64,000 bases of DNA from Campylorhamphus procurvoides (GCA_013396655.1 WBMV01006435.1:62001-126000), one strand, 5' to 3'. Positions 1 to 16,000 are shown, counted from the first letter of the stretch. Notes: a model not told the origin generated them from the letters alone. Translations and numbers: made by a program.

Positions 1-23
1 ATGTATAAATATTTTTAAATATA

Positions 24-963
24 TTTATTTCCAACATACAAATGCTTAGACTTCCAGCTAATTGTGACTAAAGAAAATATAAAATTTTTATCTTTATTGA
101 CAATATACTCTTCTTTATAGTACATTATGCTAACTAACTACATCTGCATTTTAAAAAAGTAATCATTCTAGTATTTGCACCATGCAACTTCTTTGTTGAA
201 TTATTGCAAAGAAATCCTTGGGATATAGGGAAAACGTGCTTTCTATCTGCATAGTTTACCCTGGAATATTTAATCCCCCTTGTTGGCATAGAGACATGAA
301 TATTTTTCACTAAGATCATATTTACGCTGAAAGATAACTGTAAGATGTAAGACTTCTCTACAGAAACACACACATTTATGTGTATTTATAAAAACCTCTC
401 TCAGAAAGGTTTAGGAAGTAGTCCACTTCAGTTTTAAATGTTATCTTTTACAGTGCGGTGCTGCAGGATTACTCCTGCGTATCATAAATAACTGGCAGTA
501 TCAGGGAATTTTAAACACATGTAGCAGAAAAAAAAGACAGAGTGCTGATAAAAACCCCTAAAAAAATTCAAGGCAGAATAAGACACTTAGAGAGAAATCT
601 AACCATCCATGTAAACATCAGTGTTTCCTACCAAAAAAAATAAAAAAAAAAAGACAAAAAAAAGAGCCAGTATCAAACAAATAGAAGAAGACTGCATTTC
701 AGTTGTTTGTTTTGGTATTAAGCTCAAAACCAAAAGAAATCTCTTTAGAAGCAAATTTGAAAGTAAATATGCATAAAGTTAAACAATCAATTTGCATTAA
801 TCTCAGAACAGAATCGAGACCACTACTAAAATAATGCCTGGACCACATTGTGATGCCTACAACTGGATTTTAATTGACATGAAGACTGTCATAGTCCTAT
901 TATCATAAAACCTGTAATGCACTTCCAGCATGGAGGACCCATCTGTGCCCACCATCAATCTGT
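24..963 (-). other. ZDHHC21: ZDHHC21 3' UTR (probable)
   Basis: This AT-rich sequence follows the stop codon. Minus-strand AATAAA hexamers occur at 98-93 and 29-24, so the transcript may end near the left edge of the window, or the UTR may continue beyond it. No other coding sequence is visible. The exact end is inferred only from the hexamers. Confidence 0.4.
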
Positions 964-1096
964 TTAGACATGATTGGCAAAGTGGTAGGGAACTCGCAGT
1001 GGTTGCCTCTGCCTGAAAGGAATAAACCACAGGATCTTCCAGTGAGTGCCAAAAACTTCTGAGAAGGTCTGCTGCCATGGCTTTCGGGGCCTCGAT
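964..1096 (-). CDS. ZDHHC21: ZDHHC21 terminal coding exon
   Basis: This final exon encodes residues 222-265, reading [19 protein letters not shown] and ending PYHFANHV before TAA at 966-964. The acceptor is TTCTGTAG. It carries the cytosolic tail. Longer open frames overlap it (857-1112), but they are out of phase with the gene and have no family similarity. Confidence 0.95.
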
Positions 1097-4000
1097 CTAC
1101 AGAAGACAGCATTATTAGTGAAAAACAGCATGCCCACAGTGCACTTCAGTCAACTAGAACAATGCAGGTTGGCTGGGGATCCACTACTGGACTCTGATGA
1201 ATTGTCTCCCAGCATCACAAATACAACTTTTCTTTCATTACAGCACGCAGTCAAGACTCAGCTTTGGAGAACAGAAACTTTCTGTGTCATCAATGAAACA
1301 AAAGCAACTTTTGAAGTAGAATCAGAATGAAATGAATCAGAATCAATGAAAGCTATTGCAAAACACAGTAGAAAGTATCTTTTGATCCATACTTTTGAAA
1401 GAAAATATAGTTCCACTGGTTTGGGGTTGGGAAAGAACAGGAACAATGTAAGGCTACTTTGTGTACAACCCGTATTAAAAGATTAGTGAGCTGCTGCTAT
1501 TGATTGGAAGTACAAGGCACAGTACTATGCAAAATCATCTAACAAAGTGCCTTCAGTTTCTTTACTCTCTCACCCATTTAAAAAAAACCCAGCTACTCCT
1601 TTAGCATTTCATCAGCGTAGAAATTTTACAGAACTTACGTGTCTTCACAACAGTTTGACATTTTTTCTATACTTGTAGTATCCTGTTGAAGAAAACACAA
1701 TGAAAAAGTATTTATTTATATTCCTACTTGTTAAAATGTCATTATGAAAGCAACTAAGTAAAGCAGGGGATCAATTATTAGTATACAATGCTTTGACAAC
1801 AGTTCACTAGGCTGGATATTACTCATATGCCATATTAGTTTTAAATGAATGTGAGATAACACAAATTTTACTCATTCTGTTAAATGATTTTTACAAACAC
1901 AAAGTGAAACTATACTGTGTAGTTTGATCACAATACCAATGAATGTCAACAGAAACTTATAGCATTATTATGGCAAAAATTAATTCAGGTATTACAATTA
2001 ATTCATGGGACACTGAGGAACAATGTGTATAAAGTATGGTTTTGCCATACTTTTCACAGGAACCCATTCCATACTTGAAGTAGTTTGCTCAGATAACCAC
2101 AGGAAAATTTAGTAAAATACAACTATTAACAAAATATAATAGTATTTTGAAAAGAGGGAGCTAATAACAGCTTTTAAAACTGTTATCCTCATGAGTACTA
2201 TAATGCAAACAGCACCACTGAAAATATGAGTTTCCACAGTAGCTACAGTTAAATACCAAATATAAAATTTATTCTCTTAAAATGTAACAAAACATTTAGT
2301 AACAAAATGTGCAGAGTGAAGGCAACTCTGCAGCTAACAGCAACTTAAATTCATACTTTACTTTTCTTAATATGTTTTGATAAGTCACCAAGTTTTTAAT
2401 ATTAACACATCAATTTTAGCTTGGACTATCCCCAAGTAAAACTTTTAAAACTACCAAAAGTACTTTTTTGTCACTTTTCACTATATATTTCATAAAAAAT
2501 CTTGCTTTGTAAGTGAGCATTACTTAGGGTTTTCAATACATGTTCACAGTTTGATATGTCCCAAAATCACTCTGGAAGTCCAAAATACCATAACTGAAAT
2601 ATTTCTTATGGTTTTAACTCCTGTTTTCTGGCAGTTTGGTATTTCCCTTTACTGTTCCTTGGTTCAGGCATGCACATAATGTACCTGTCAGATTACACTA
2701 GCATTTGACTAAGATCAAGGGCAGCCTCAAGTGTCCCAAGCATACAGAGACACAAGGACTGTGGTACAATTAGGCTGCAACTTCACTGTCACCTGGAAAC
2801 ACTACCTAAGCAATAAAAACCCTACTGTGTTCCTTGATTGTTCCTACCATCAGTGCATGCTATTCAGTGCTGGGATTCTTACCCTTTTTCATAAAGTTTT
2901 AAGGAGGAAGGATGAATGTGAGTGGGAAATAATGTACAGGAAGCTGCTTCCCTGCTCCACCAGACATGAGGGGCCTCAACTTCCCTTGCCAAATTTTGTC
3001 CTTTGAAATTCCACTTCCCAGCTCTGATGAGTTTCGGAACAGAATCCCTTACTACACGCCAAATGGCAAAAATCTTGACTTTGCCTGTGACCTATCCAGC
3101 TGAATTCCAGATACATTATGGCAAAGGAGAGAAATCTGCTCTTCTCACTCCAACCCACGAGGATGCACAAGATCTTCCCTGTTTGTGCACAGTGCACATA
3201 AATCATTCCGATCCCATCATGAGGTGGATTTGAACTCCCACTTAGCAGTGAGGGAGGAAAGACTGGAGGCAGCAGACTGTAAATACTATCTGTTGTTTTG
3301 ATTTCCACAGATAAACTGCTGCTCCTCTCACCTTACAGGCCTATCTAGCATATCTTCCCTCACCTGTCACAAGTGGCAGGAAAGCATCACAAGACACAAG
3401 TCAATTCCAGTTAGGGCATGACTTGACTGCACAGCAAAGGGATATTCTGCTTCCTTGGACTGGCCTTTTGTCTGGCTCTTGTCAGAATAAACACCACCTT
3501 TGCTGACCACAGAAATTCATACACAGCTTTCTGAATTAAAAGGACTGAGTAAACACAAAGATTACTTCCATGGCATTTTAACAAGGTCGTAACAGCATTT
3601 TCATGAGATGCTATAGCTCCTGCTGTAACTACAAAATTATCTCAGCTTTAGGAATTGTTCACTAGTCAACTCAAAGCTGTTTTGTCCCCAATAGTACAAA
3701 ACAATACTGGCATATTTGAAAGCAACGATGACAAATTATTTTTTCGTAACAGAGTAACATGCTAGTCCAGACTCTAAATTCATTTGTAGCTATAAAAGAT
3801 TTATGCTATCATTCCACAAAAGGAGCCTTAAACCAGCTTCAGGTGCAGAAGTAACATGACCAAACAACTTAAATATGGCTATGTTTCTGTATATTGCTTA
3901 TTTACTAATACACTTGTACTGCTCTCTAGAATACTGTGTTTGAGATTTTTGGAGGAATTCCCTGGCTGGGAACTGAAGGGTGTATTTTAATTTTTCTCAT

Positions 4001-7000
4001 GGCATGTTATCAAGATGTGAAAGATCCTCATCAGGGAACTGCAGAAAATGACTCTAAGAAAAAACTGTCAACCTTCCACACCTTTAAAAGACATTAAGGA
4101 CCTTCCTTTCCTCCCCGCCTCCTTCCCTCCCTCTCTCCGTCCCTCCCTCCCCTTAAAATGCCAATATATACTATAGATTACTTTTGCTTTACAGGAAAGG
4201 AATTGGGATTGAGCAGTGAGTCCTTTGCTTCTGGGATATTTTTCAGAATGAAAAAAGCTTTAGAGACACATTTTTAAAGCTGCAAACTAGGGCTGGAGGG
4301 AATACGAAGAAACATTGATCTGAAGCTTACCCACTTAACAAGTGCTGCTGACTGAACTTAAGAAAGAAATGCCCCTCATAGCTTCCCTCCCCCAACACTG
4401 CTGCCAAACAGGCTCATTTGAAATGTACTTTCATTTGAGAGGGAACCAATTTACCTTTTCACATGAAAGTGAAACTTCACAGCACCCCAGGAAAGTCAGT
4501 AGCCCCTCTGGAGACAGGAGATGAAGGAAAAGGAGAGGACCAGAGTTCAGTTTTGACCTGTTATTTAAGGTTTTCTTCTCAGACATGAATTTCTCTTCTT
4601 TTGGAGAGAGAGGATCAGAATAACCACTATTCTGAATGACAAGGTGTTCTGCTTATTAACACATCTCAAAATGGCTTTCAGCTAGAATATCATCTCTCTT
4701 AACTATGAATTTGATGCATACCAAGGTTTCGCTACAGCATCAGAATTACTGTGTTCAGCCTAAGAGGCTTTGGCTGTCTGCATCTACTATCAGCTTGGAT
4801 TACTATTAATACAAACAGAACTCTGCTAAGACCTTTTTTTTCCCCCCCGATTCACAGCTAATGCTAATGTTAAAACCGCTTGGAGAATTAGCACTTATCC
4901 AAAAGTTAAAAAAATATGCAAATGTATTTATCGAGTCTCAGTAACCTCTAACTCTAAAACTCCCTTAAAATTTGCAACTCGATTAAGACAAAATTGACAA
5001 ACACACAACTGATTCATTTCATATGATGGACCATCTGGACCCCCAAAGTCATCATCCAGATTGGAAATGACTATTGCTTCTGCACCTGGTTATTCAGAAA
5101 TACATACTCACTGATAAACATCTTAAAGCATTTAGAGAAAAATATTATACGTCAGTGAGAAATTCAGAAGAAATTAGATGAAATAAATATAGGAATAATT
5201 AAAAACATACCAATTTAAAACAACAGGAAAAAGGTAAAGTGTTCAGATTCTCCTGAGGGGAGAAGGAATATTTTTTTTTCACTTTGAGGACCTACTTGTT
5301 TAAGTTAAGTAAGCTACTGCCACTAAGATGGCTATAAATGAAAGTATAGGAATAGAGAGACATATGTAAGAGCACTGGCTGAGTTTTGCAGACCACCTTC
5401 AGATTCACTTGAAAATGAATGCACCAACATCAGCTCCTACAAGAAATATATCTTTCACATCTATGTTTTTGATCAGCATAACAACTGCCTGAAAAAAAAA
5501 ATTAAAAGATCGCATGCATGTAACAAACTGTGCTACAGGATGGGTTTCGTCATTAACTCATTTATCAGGAAAAACAGCACATGCAAAGAATATTTTTCTC
5601 TTACTGATTCATGTTTTCCAAAGGGGAAGTTGTAATTTGTAATTTACAGAACTAACTCCAAAGCATGCAGCCACAATCCCTGGCTCAATTTTTATTCTGT
5701 GTTTCCATGAAGTGACTTACAATCAATACAGCTCTACTTAATACTTGCAACAGAAGAATGTAAGCATTATGCTATGCTTTTAGTATTTTCAAAACCATGG
5801 TATAGATGAATCATCAGAAAAGCATTATTAAGCAGAAAAAGAAAAAACAAAACCTGCAAGCCTTCCAGAATTTGCAGACATTGCCTTTATCTGAAAGTTC
5901 AAGACGTACCCTCTATATGAACAATATACATATCCTCTATATGAACAATACATTTTTTCATTCCTTCTACCTCATAGCCTTTCATTGTATGTATGAAAGT
6001 GACAGGTGAGCATTTGAAGAATATAAAATACTGAACACAGAAAAAATACTTAATCTTTCAGAAATTTTCTCCTTTTTTTGGCATTGAATACAGTTTGCAT
6101 TGGGCCTCTTTTTAGCATTGCTTTCTTAATCCACACTTATCATATAAGGTGATATGATTAATTTTATCAATTACTATTATGTACAGCCTGAAAATTACTA
6201 GTTCTAACTATAAAACTCTGCTAAATTAAAAATGAAACTATACTATGTAATATCTAGGGAATAGTCCTGCTCTCCTCTATGCTTTGATTAATTTAGATAA
6301 ATAGGTTTCCAACATACACATCAGGTATCAGAAAATGATTCCATGAAAAGAAAACCTCTGGTAACAAATGATGGACATATCTACAAAGGAGGCAATACAA
6401 ACAGATCTCTTAATTTCATCCTATTTCAAATCCAGGGTGTGTTTGGTGTAGCATGACAAGACGACATATGACAAAACATACTATTTTTCTTCATACATAC
6501 AAATGCCTTCTTGAGATAAAAATATGAGGGGAAAAAACACAAGGCTAGCTGCTGATCACATTTTAATGAAGATCATTTTAATGGTCTGATGGCTAAATCT
6601 GACAAGCAATATGTAAACAAAATGTATTCAGTATGCAGAACACTCAAACAATTTTAAAGTTACTTATTTTCAACTGGTTAAAGGTACTTTCTTTACTATT
6701 AGAAACTAATTGAGTTGTAAAAGGACTTCCTCCTTGAGTGATGAACAGGGGATACTTTTGGTATGACATTCTATGGTATTTTATACTGCTGGCACAGTAT
6801 AAAATCTCTTTGATTATGTTTTCTAACTTATACTGTTTCTTTATAATATTGTAAATAATTTCAATAAAAGTACTCACATTTCCCTAAGATCTTGTAATGA
6901 CCTAAATAAAACAGATGAGATCTTTTGCTACCTAAGCGTGTCTTACACTTGAATTTATTTTTATATTTCATATAGGTCATGAAAGAGTTTTTTAAAAATA

Positions 7001-10000
7001 AACTACTATTTTCTTTTTATGGTAAAAGTGTTAAGATTGTCAGAATACATTCATAAAAAATGTTAAACAAATTGATGGTCTATTTGAGAAAAGACACAAA
7101 AGAATTTATACAGTTAACAAAATTGTAATCAAAGACCAGAACATTAGTAATTCCTCATAATTTAATTATAGGACTTTATGCAGTCTTCTGATGGGAGATG
7201 TAGAGACAGGAAAAGGGGAATGGTTAAGAATAATGTGGAAGAAGAAGACAGGCAATGTTAACATGAACTCACTTTCTGTTACATCTCTAATTTCCAACTA
7301 CTGTATGGGTGTATAGTTTATATACCCTTTGCTCGCTCTCTACAATTGCTTTGTCTCTTATATTTTATTATAGCTAGGTAAAGAATATGCTTGCCTAGAA
7401 ATCCTAATTTCTCCTACCAATCCTAATTTTTAATATGCTAGACTTAATTACAAGGATTAATAGTTCCTTGATTACACTTCTGCCATGTTTGAAAAAACAG
7501 GAAAAGCCCTTAGTAGTCACTAATCAAAATAGTATTTAATAGATTATCTGATTAAAGATATGATTACAAATATTTTTAATTATGAATACTTATTTTTAAA
7601 GACAAAAAGCATTTCAGCACAACTAGATCACTTGTGCACTCTGCATATTAAATCAGCAATGGATCAATACTATAAAACATCCAAAGAATTAAAAAGCCTT
7701 TGATTTTATTAACAGAGTAACTGCAGCTACATTTTCATTATTTTGCAATTCGACCTTTGGGAAAAAGTTTTAAAAATACTTCATAAAATACATTTGCTAA
7801 TTTAAGATGAAAAGGAGAATCACTGCAACAACAGAAAACAAATATCACCATTTTAAAGTGGTCCTAAGGGGCAAAATTTATGTGGTAGGCATCATATTGT
7901 GCACCACAGGAGGCTGAACACCATTTTTCCCTTCCATCCTCCCCAAAGCAAATAAAGGGAAATTTCTCTTTTCCACATCCACACAGTACTGATGCAAAAG
8001 GATACTGGCATATCACTGTACACCATTCAAACAGTTAATTAACAGGAAACCCCGGTAGCATTAATTAAATTAATAAAGTTACTGTCATCTTGGTTTATGA
8101 TAATACATCCACTACCTGCACAAAGACCACATGGTATCTACTGAATTTATAAAAGCCCATCCATTAAATAGTTCTGCCCCACTGAAACAAGTTCATTACT
8201 AAATAATTTAAATGAATATTTTTTCTTTGCAACACTAGCAGTGGACTATAGCGTAAAAATTTTTTAAAAATTCTTTTCTTCCATAGAAATAGTTTTAGAA
8301 CATATGGAAAAATGAAAACACTGTTTAGTGTTTGAAATAAAAACAATCAAAGGTAATCCTTTAAAATTAGGGTTCAGATTAGTCTCTGCAAAGGATGCTG
8401 TTTAACTGAAACATCTGGTAGTGTTATGTTGAGAGACAGGCCTTTTTTAACTTTGAAAATGAGATTAGTAGATCAGTTATTTGTAAGTGTCCAAGTAATT
8501 TCTAATTATTTTATCTGGGTCACAGATAATCCGCTTTTACAGGGCTCCCACAATGACATCAGAGGATCACTGCTGAACTGATTATCCTGTTACCTTCCAC
8601 CATCCATGGGAAGACTGGATTTTCCTTTTGTACAGAGAAAGAGAAAGAAGTGGCTGATTGCTTCAGACAGGTGGCAGCCCACAACATAAAGAACACCACA
8701 GATCTTGAGAGGAAGAAAACCTCACATATGCAAAAGGTACCAGCCTTAAAAAACTAGATATGGAAAAAATATCAAAATAATCAGACAAGCCATTTTTTTA
8801 AAAACAGCATATTATTGTATGTTCTATAGTAGTACCTTATAGATCAAATATAATTGATAAAAGAATCTCACAGTATAAATAGAAAAACTGGGTTTTACCA
8901 TCATTTAACTGTTGAAGGGATATGAAAGAAATACTGAAGTACTTTCTTAAAGTGACAATGGAATATGAGTGAAAGAAATTCAAATGCCAAGGGTTAGTCT
9001 AATAACCTATACACACACGCATCCTGATCACCTTTTTAAAAGGCCTGAAAAAAAGAGCTCTTTTTAGAAGAGCTGTTTACCTCCAACAACCATACATCAG
9101 AAAGAATCTGAGGCTGATAAAAGAAACTTTTTTTCCCCACGTGAATTTTCTATGCCTTTTCCTACGAATAAGTGATTAAATAGGCTAGTTATGGTTTTTT
9201 AGGAAAACAAACATCTGTTACATATAAAAATGAGAGAGGAATTCTTAAAAAATACATAAAGGAAATACGTCTTGAGAAAGCAAATTTCTGGGTACTATTT
9301 GATTTAGATACCAAATAAATTTTATATATATATACACTTCATAAAAAGTAGTTGGAAATAGAAATTAGTAACACAGATACATCCTTCTCAATACTTTCTT
9401 CTAGCTTAAGTATAAAATACTAGATAAACTTTGCATTTGCCATTGCAATACAATGTCATTAATAGGTGTAGGCAGAGTTGCACAAGACAGGTGGTTTGGA
9501 TTTTTTGGGGGAAAATTTTAAAACTTTCCGAAATAGACAAAGTATAATTTACCTATAAATCAGACGTTTACTACTTATGAAAATACACCAAAAAAAAGCA
9601 CCTCTCTACCTTCACAGAGTTTTAAAGTGTCTATACTAGAGCTATCTTGTTACTCTGTAGTGATTGAGGCAAAAGACAAATAATTGCTTCTGGAGTACAA
9701 GCAACTAGAAAAGGTCTGAAGTAAAGGGAACAATAATTTTTAAAAGCACTACTGTCAGTAGGAGACTACTGAGCTTTTCTAGGGTGCAAAAGCCAAAATT
9801 CTTTGTGATATGTTTTTGGGGTTTTGTTTGTTTTACTTAAATTTTATGCAAAGATTGTTTCCACTTCATTTCAAACAACGCCATTAAAAAATGACGCCTG
9901 AGAATGTAGAATACAGGCCCATTTCCAGTCAAGGAACATAAAATTCAAAATTGCACCACTAGAAATGACAGGGAATAGAGGACTGTAAAGCAAGTAGCAA

Positions 10001-13000
10001 GCATTGAAGACAAGCAGGCCTTCAACATAAATGAACAATCATTTTGGAAATTACATCAGAGACGATGTTCCCTTCATGAGTAAAACATATTTTTTCTATC
10101 CAGTTCTTTAGAAACTTGAAATTCGTAAGTAAGAAGACTAATTGTTATGCTGAGATTTTAAGACTATCATCTTTGGATCCCAGAGTTCCAAAATTACAAA
10201 TTTAAATTTCTCCCTATTTCAGAGGCTTATAAATTAGAGAGAACTTAAGATACTTCTATTTCCGAATTATCTAAATTAAACTTCCCCAAGAGTAATGTCA
10301 GGTAGATACTGGAAGAAGTGTTAAAATTCAGCATGATTACAAAATCAGGGGCAGAGATTGAGGAAAGCAACTGGAGAAGAAGGATGAAAAGAGCCATGTG
10401 CCACTTCTGCTAGAAGTGTGCTTCACATATGCTAGTTTCTAGGGAGAAAGCACTAATCCCGTATACAGAGGCCACCTCAGCTGCTCCCCTCTTCATCAGA
10501 ACAATTCATGTCAAAAGTTCCTCTAAGGACAGTTTTTGCCAACCAGCTGTTCTCCTCTCATTGTAGGAAGTCACCTCCTTTGCTCTTTGGCTTCTTGGAC
10601 CTCCAAATGAGTTCTGAATAGCCTTACGCTAATGATACCCTAACAGTGATACCACAATAAGAGAGGGGGTAAAAGTATGCTGAGAAATTACCATGTGGTA
10701 GGTTACTTGGTCTATTTGTCACCTTCTCAAGCAGTACAACCTTAAAAACATTCTCTCTTTAAGAGCCAAGTCATAGTACACAAGTTACAATCTTTTAATT
10801 TTTACTTAAGAGCACATTTTTTCAAAGCACTTGAGAATTTGTTGAACACACAAGAAGCAGGATAACAGAATACATGCATATTTTTCTTAAATAAATTTTA
10901 CATAATTGTTCTACTGTTATAACCGATGATAGTTAGGCAATGATAAGCACAGATTAGTCAACTGCACAACAAACCTGAATTTTGCAAAGTGCCAGCACAG
11001 AATGCAGAATACATCACCAGCACTTCATCATACACTGCTTTGCTCTTCTGTTTAAGCTACTACGCTGTTCCAAAAAATCCTTTCCATGATGCATTCAGCT
11101 GGACACTTTTTGACTTCTGAAAAAATTTATCAAAGAGGAGACAATGCCAATTCTGTGAAAATCCTATGAAAAACTTCTGCTCATTCTTACAGTCTGTCAA
11201 TCTACCTCTTAGCTCAATTCTAGTAAAAAGTAACTCTGTTTCTAAAAATACTGCATAAAGACCAAGAATTTGGAAATTTTTTAATATGCATGTCCAATAC
11301 TTCTAGGAAAAGTGAGTCATAGCTTTATATTACTAAGATGAAATAAAAACTATTGCCTTGATTTCTGGAAAATTTATAATGATGGTCAGGCAAGTTTACC
11401 TTATAGAGAATGAGGAAATTTTGTTATAAAAGGGTTAGTTTGATAAATCTTAGGTTTATTTTTCTTTCAAAAAATACATTTTTTTCAGCATTGAAATACA
11501 GGTAAATAGTGATGTTAAAACCCAATAAACCTTGCTGGACTCATTTAACAACTATTTGTATTCACCAGAGTTTAGATCACAGAGCAGCAATGTTGATTGT
11601 CTCTACTGTTTAAAAATAGCTTTTACCCAGGATCTGTGGAATTAATCTTGGTTTACATTAAACTGCAAACACAGGCACAGAGCATGAACTAGGAAAATAT
11701 GTATTACAGTTCTCCTGTACAAGCACAAGCAAAGAATTGCTTTGCCTTTTTCCAAAGGCCTGTGCTCTTGCCCACCTCTCTTGCACACATCTCTCGGCAG
11801 CTTCAGCAATCACTGAAATTAATGCTCATTTCAGACACAATTTTTTTTCACTTATACAGGAAGCTTAGATGCCAAAGAGTAACTCCAGCACAGTACACAG
11901 CAGAAACATCACTGCTCCTTAGTGATCATGGTTCACTGATGCTACAGGACTTAAATGTCTTCCACACTCAGTGAGCTCAGCACTATGGGTGGGTATATCC
12001 AATTTCTTTTTTTTCCCTATTTTATGCATTCCAGGTGTGTCTTTGGGGACCCTGCAGAGAAACTAATCGCTCACCTGCTGCCCTCTCCTCTGCCTTTTCA
12101 CTGGCTAGACAAAGCTGTTACTGCTTATGGAGCAAGCAAGTCCTCATACTACAATGCTGGCAATCAAAAATCATTTGTACAGAAAAATTTTCTGACACTA
12201 CTTGCAGACCAAGCACAACCTCACCAAACAGACTCACTTTGTTCGTTTGAAGTCTAGTTGTTGCCAAGCAGACTTCCTCAAAATGATTGTACTGTTTATT
12301 CTTGCCAATTCTGTATTTATGAAGAAAGGAATGAAAAGGGAGAAGACGACTGTGCTGCTGGTATGGAAATGCTTTGAGTGTGGGATAGACTACACAACCT
12401 ACATTCTGCAACGAGTCAATTCAATAGCATCCACGTGGTGTGAATTAATTAGTATCTGGAGATCCTAGTAACGGATTTCTACTTCCCCAGCAATCCCAAC
12501 AAGCCTAAAAACTTGTCCATATGAAGCAAGCAGAACAACCCCTCTTATTGGTGGGCAGGTAGCATGCAAGGAAAGGCTTAATGCAGGTCTGTACTTTCCA
12601 GCATCTGCCTCTCATGGACCATCCATATCCACAATTACTGTACTGTGTTTATTTCATATTGGCAAACACAAGAGAGTACGCAGGCATACTGCAGCTCAGT
12701 GATACTCAGAATTATGATTTGAGCACAAAAAAGGGGGCTGAACTTCAAAATGCTATTAGCCCACACCTGTTCCAATGTAGTTGCCAGCTCTGTAAGTGAA
12801 TGGGATGTATTCCACAATATATTATACAACTGACATACAAAGAAAGGGCTTTACAGCAGTTTATATGAGTGCTGTGTTGGCAATAGCCTGACAATGTTAA
12901 GGCTCAGGACAGTAAAGCAACAACTGGGTATTCATGCCTGTTGCAGAGGCAGCACAATTGGTAGCCTGTGTCAGAACAGAAACATCTGAGGTTTCAGATG

Positions 13001-16000
13001 TATCTGATAGAAACAGGTTCAGACTGAGAGGTTTTATTTCATATATAGTAATAGTACCTGAATGGATGCCGATGGTCACTACTAAAATTTAGTCCAGCTT
13101 CTGGAAGCCCACAGAACAGATTGATAGACTTAGGGTCTGTTCCTTGTTTTCTTCTCTACCATCTCTGTGGTTTAGTGTAGTACTGATCACATGGGGTTTT
13201 GTTCCTTCTCATATGTATCCATTTAACAGAAACTAAAAAGACATCCATATGTCGGTATCAGAACAATTAGGCTCTCTGAGTTTCTGCCTCTCCCATTACT
13301 GGACATGAGAGTGAGCAGAATTCAGGTGTCTGAGCCACTTCAGCTAGGTACCAAACAAGCCATAGTAGTAGTTTAGAAAATCATCCCAACTCCAGAGGAT
13401 GCAGACACAAAGGTGGTATGCCTGCATTTAAACAGGGAAGAGAGAACCTGTCAGCAAGACCCCAGAACAGAAATCCAGTACATACTAAAGGTGCACAAAT
13501 GCAAATCTGTTGACCTGGGGGTTGAGAGAAAGTGCAGAAAGAGATGTGGTAGAGCAGGTGAAGAATGGGAAAAATAATGCACAGCATAGCTACAGCCACA
13601 AAAGAGCAAAAGGCAATAAACTTACACAAAAGTAATACAATAAGACCAAAAAGCAATATTATTGTTTTACCTAACAGAAGGAAAAATTACACAGTAATTT
13701 TTGTCCTTTATTCCATACGAAAGAGTTACACAATACAGTTAAGAGGTTTTCCATTATGCAGCTATAACAGTTAATACTGTGCAAACCTTTGTAATTCCAA
13801 AACAAAATCTCAGGCAGATCTCAATCAGTTGAAGTCACAAAGATGCAGTCATCTTGTACTTTATTGTCTTTTAAAAATAAGTTCACCAGGCAAGATCATA
13901 CACCCTTTTCAGACACGTACAGATCCAACTAATATACTGTCTCTGTTCAATATTTTAAACATTTATATAGATTCTCAAGATAACTTTAAAAAACTTGCTG
14001 GAAGTTATTAACTACTAATATACAGAACAGGATGTTACACCAAAAAAAACTTGTTTCTTGTACATATTTATTACAATACTAAATTCATCTAACTGGAAAA
14101 TTTTTCCATGCAAAGATTTTTTTTCTGTATCTTTAAATATAGAATATGCATTTGGACTGTAAATTGCACATGATTGCATTCCACATTTTAATAATTAAAA
14201 GGATATGAACATAAGTATATTTATTAAAATACTTAACAAAAAGTCTCTATTCTCAGAATGTATGATTTATCAGTGGGCCTGTCACATAATTCAGACCAGG
14301 ACACATGAGAGTTTAAAATTAAAATAAAAAAATAAAAACTCATGAATACTTACCTTGTACACTGCCCAATTCCAGGACAATGTATGGGTTTATTTTACTA
14401 ATACAAATCAGGACATTGACTTCATAGATGGAATTATTAGACACTTGTTTGTTAGAAAGCTCCTTAAGACTTCCTGGTGTCAAAAGTCTTAACAGACCAC
14501 ATACCAAACAGCCTCATCGTGCAAGTGTTTTTCTATTCTCCCCTTAGATGCAATCCTGCTTTTCTTAACTGTAACCAAAATACAATTAATATATACTTCT
14601 AAAATTAGATACTTACAGTGAAAATACCCATTAGCTGAGTGTAAAAGAGTCGACTTATTCCACCTAAAATTATTAGACCCATGAAGGCAGATATTCTTAG
14701 GAGAGCAAGTTCATGTCTAAACACAAAAACGTCCTAGAATAAGACAGAAAGAAGAGAGAGACTTTAGCAATTATAAATTAATTATAGTCTTTGAACCAAG
14801 TGTGAATACTAGATAAGGCTTACAGGTGAAGGCAAATACTGGATTTTAAGCTACATTCCAAATCATTGATACACTTATGTATTAAAAGTAGAAACCAATA
14901 ATCTTTCATTTACACATGTAATTAGGGGTTTATTTTGCCAGATTGTTAAAAAAAACTTCCAAGTATTTAAGGTTTTGGCAACAGATCAAGCTCAAATGGG
15001 TCATTTCTGAATCTTTCACTACATACAAGCCACATAACCTAGTAAAACCATTTTGTTAAACAGCCCTATTTATTAAGGCTCCTATACCTCAGCTACCAGC
15101 CACAGAATATTTCATTTTTACATCACCCTTTTTGTAATTAAAAAACCCTAACATTCCAAGCTTTACTCTTGAAGATGGTACCTACAAAATCCAAACATTT
15201 GTACTGGATTCTTCTCACTGAAAAGCTGTCTATTATCCAACATAAACTTATCTTCACCTTTTAAATTTTGGCCTTGAGTAGATTGCGGTAACTCTGGATA
15301 AGGTTGCACAATAAAGATTCTTCAAGGTACAGGAAAGTAGGGATATATTGGATCAGCTACACTGGCAAGCCTGTTCTCACCAAGCAGAAAATTTGGAAAG
15401 TGTTAGAGAGTGTTACAGAACATCTTCAAAGGATAAAACACCTTGTTTTTATCACAGGAAAACATTTCTATGTGGCAGTTACATTAGATGTACTGTGAGT
15501 TCACACCCCATCTTATCCTTGGTTACTGAGTTAACACATCCCTTCTCTTATTTGTAAGTTACAGTTATGTTCTCAAGGCTGTCTTTTGAATACACACATC
15601 TGTTTTCCCACTTAGAAAAGCTTAGTCACAGCAGGAAACTATTAAAACCTTTCAAGTAAACTTTAAATTGCAACCAGAACATAAAAATAAACTGAATGAA
15701 AAAAAAAAACAACAAAACAAAACCAAACATTGCTTTTGAACACTCCTTATTTACATTCAACCAGCAGGATTTAAGGAGGAGCAATTCTTAGATACTGGGT
15801 TTTAATTAAATGGAGAATAGTTAAAGTAAATTATGTTTAGCAAAAAAAATACGATTTTCTCATTTCATTTATTTTCATTAAGGTTCAAAATATAAACCCA
15901 GGAAAAAAAGTTATACGGCCTACCTACTAAAGCTGTGAAGAAAGTAAAAATTTAATGAACAAGTAGAAATCACTAGTCAGGTAAAACAAAAAGCAATCCC

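Noticed and set aside
857..1112. Minus-strand open frames over the last ZDHHC21 exon
   Set aside because: They are out of frame with the conserved ZDHHC21 tail; the gene uses the other frame ending at 964.
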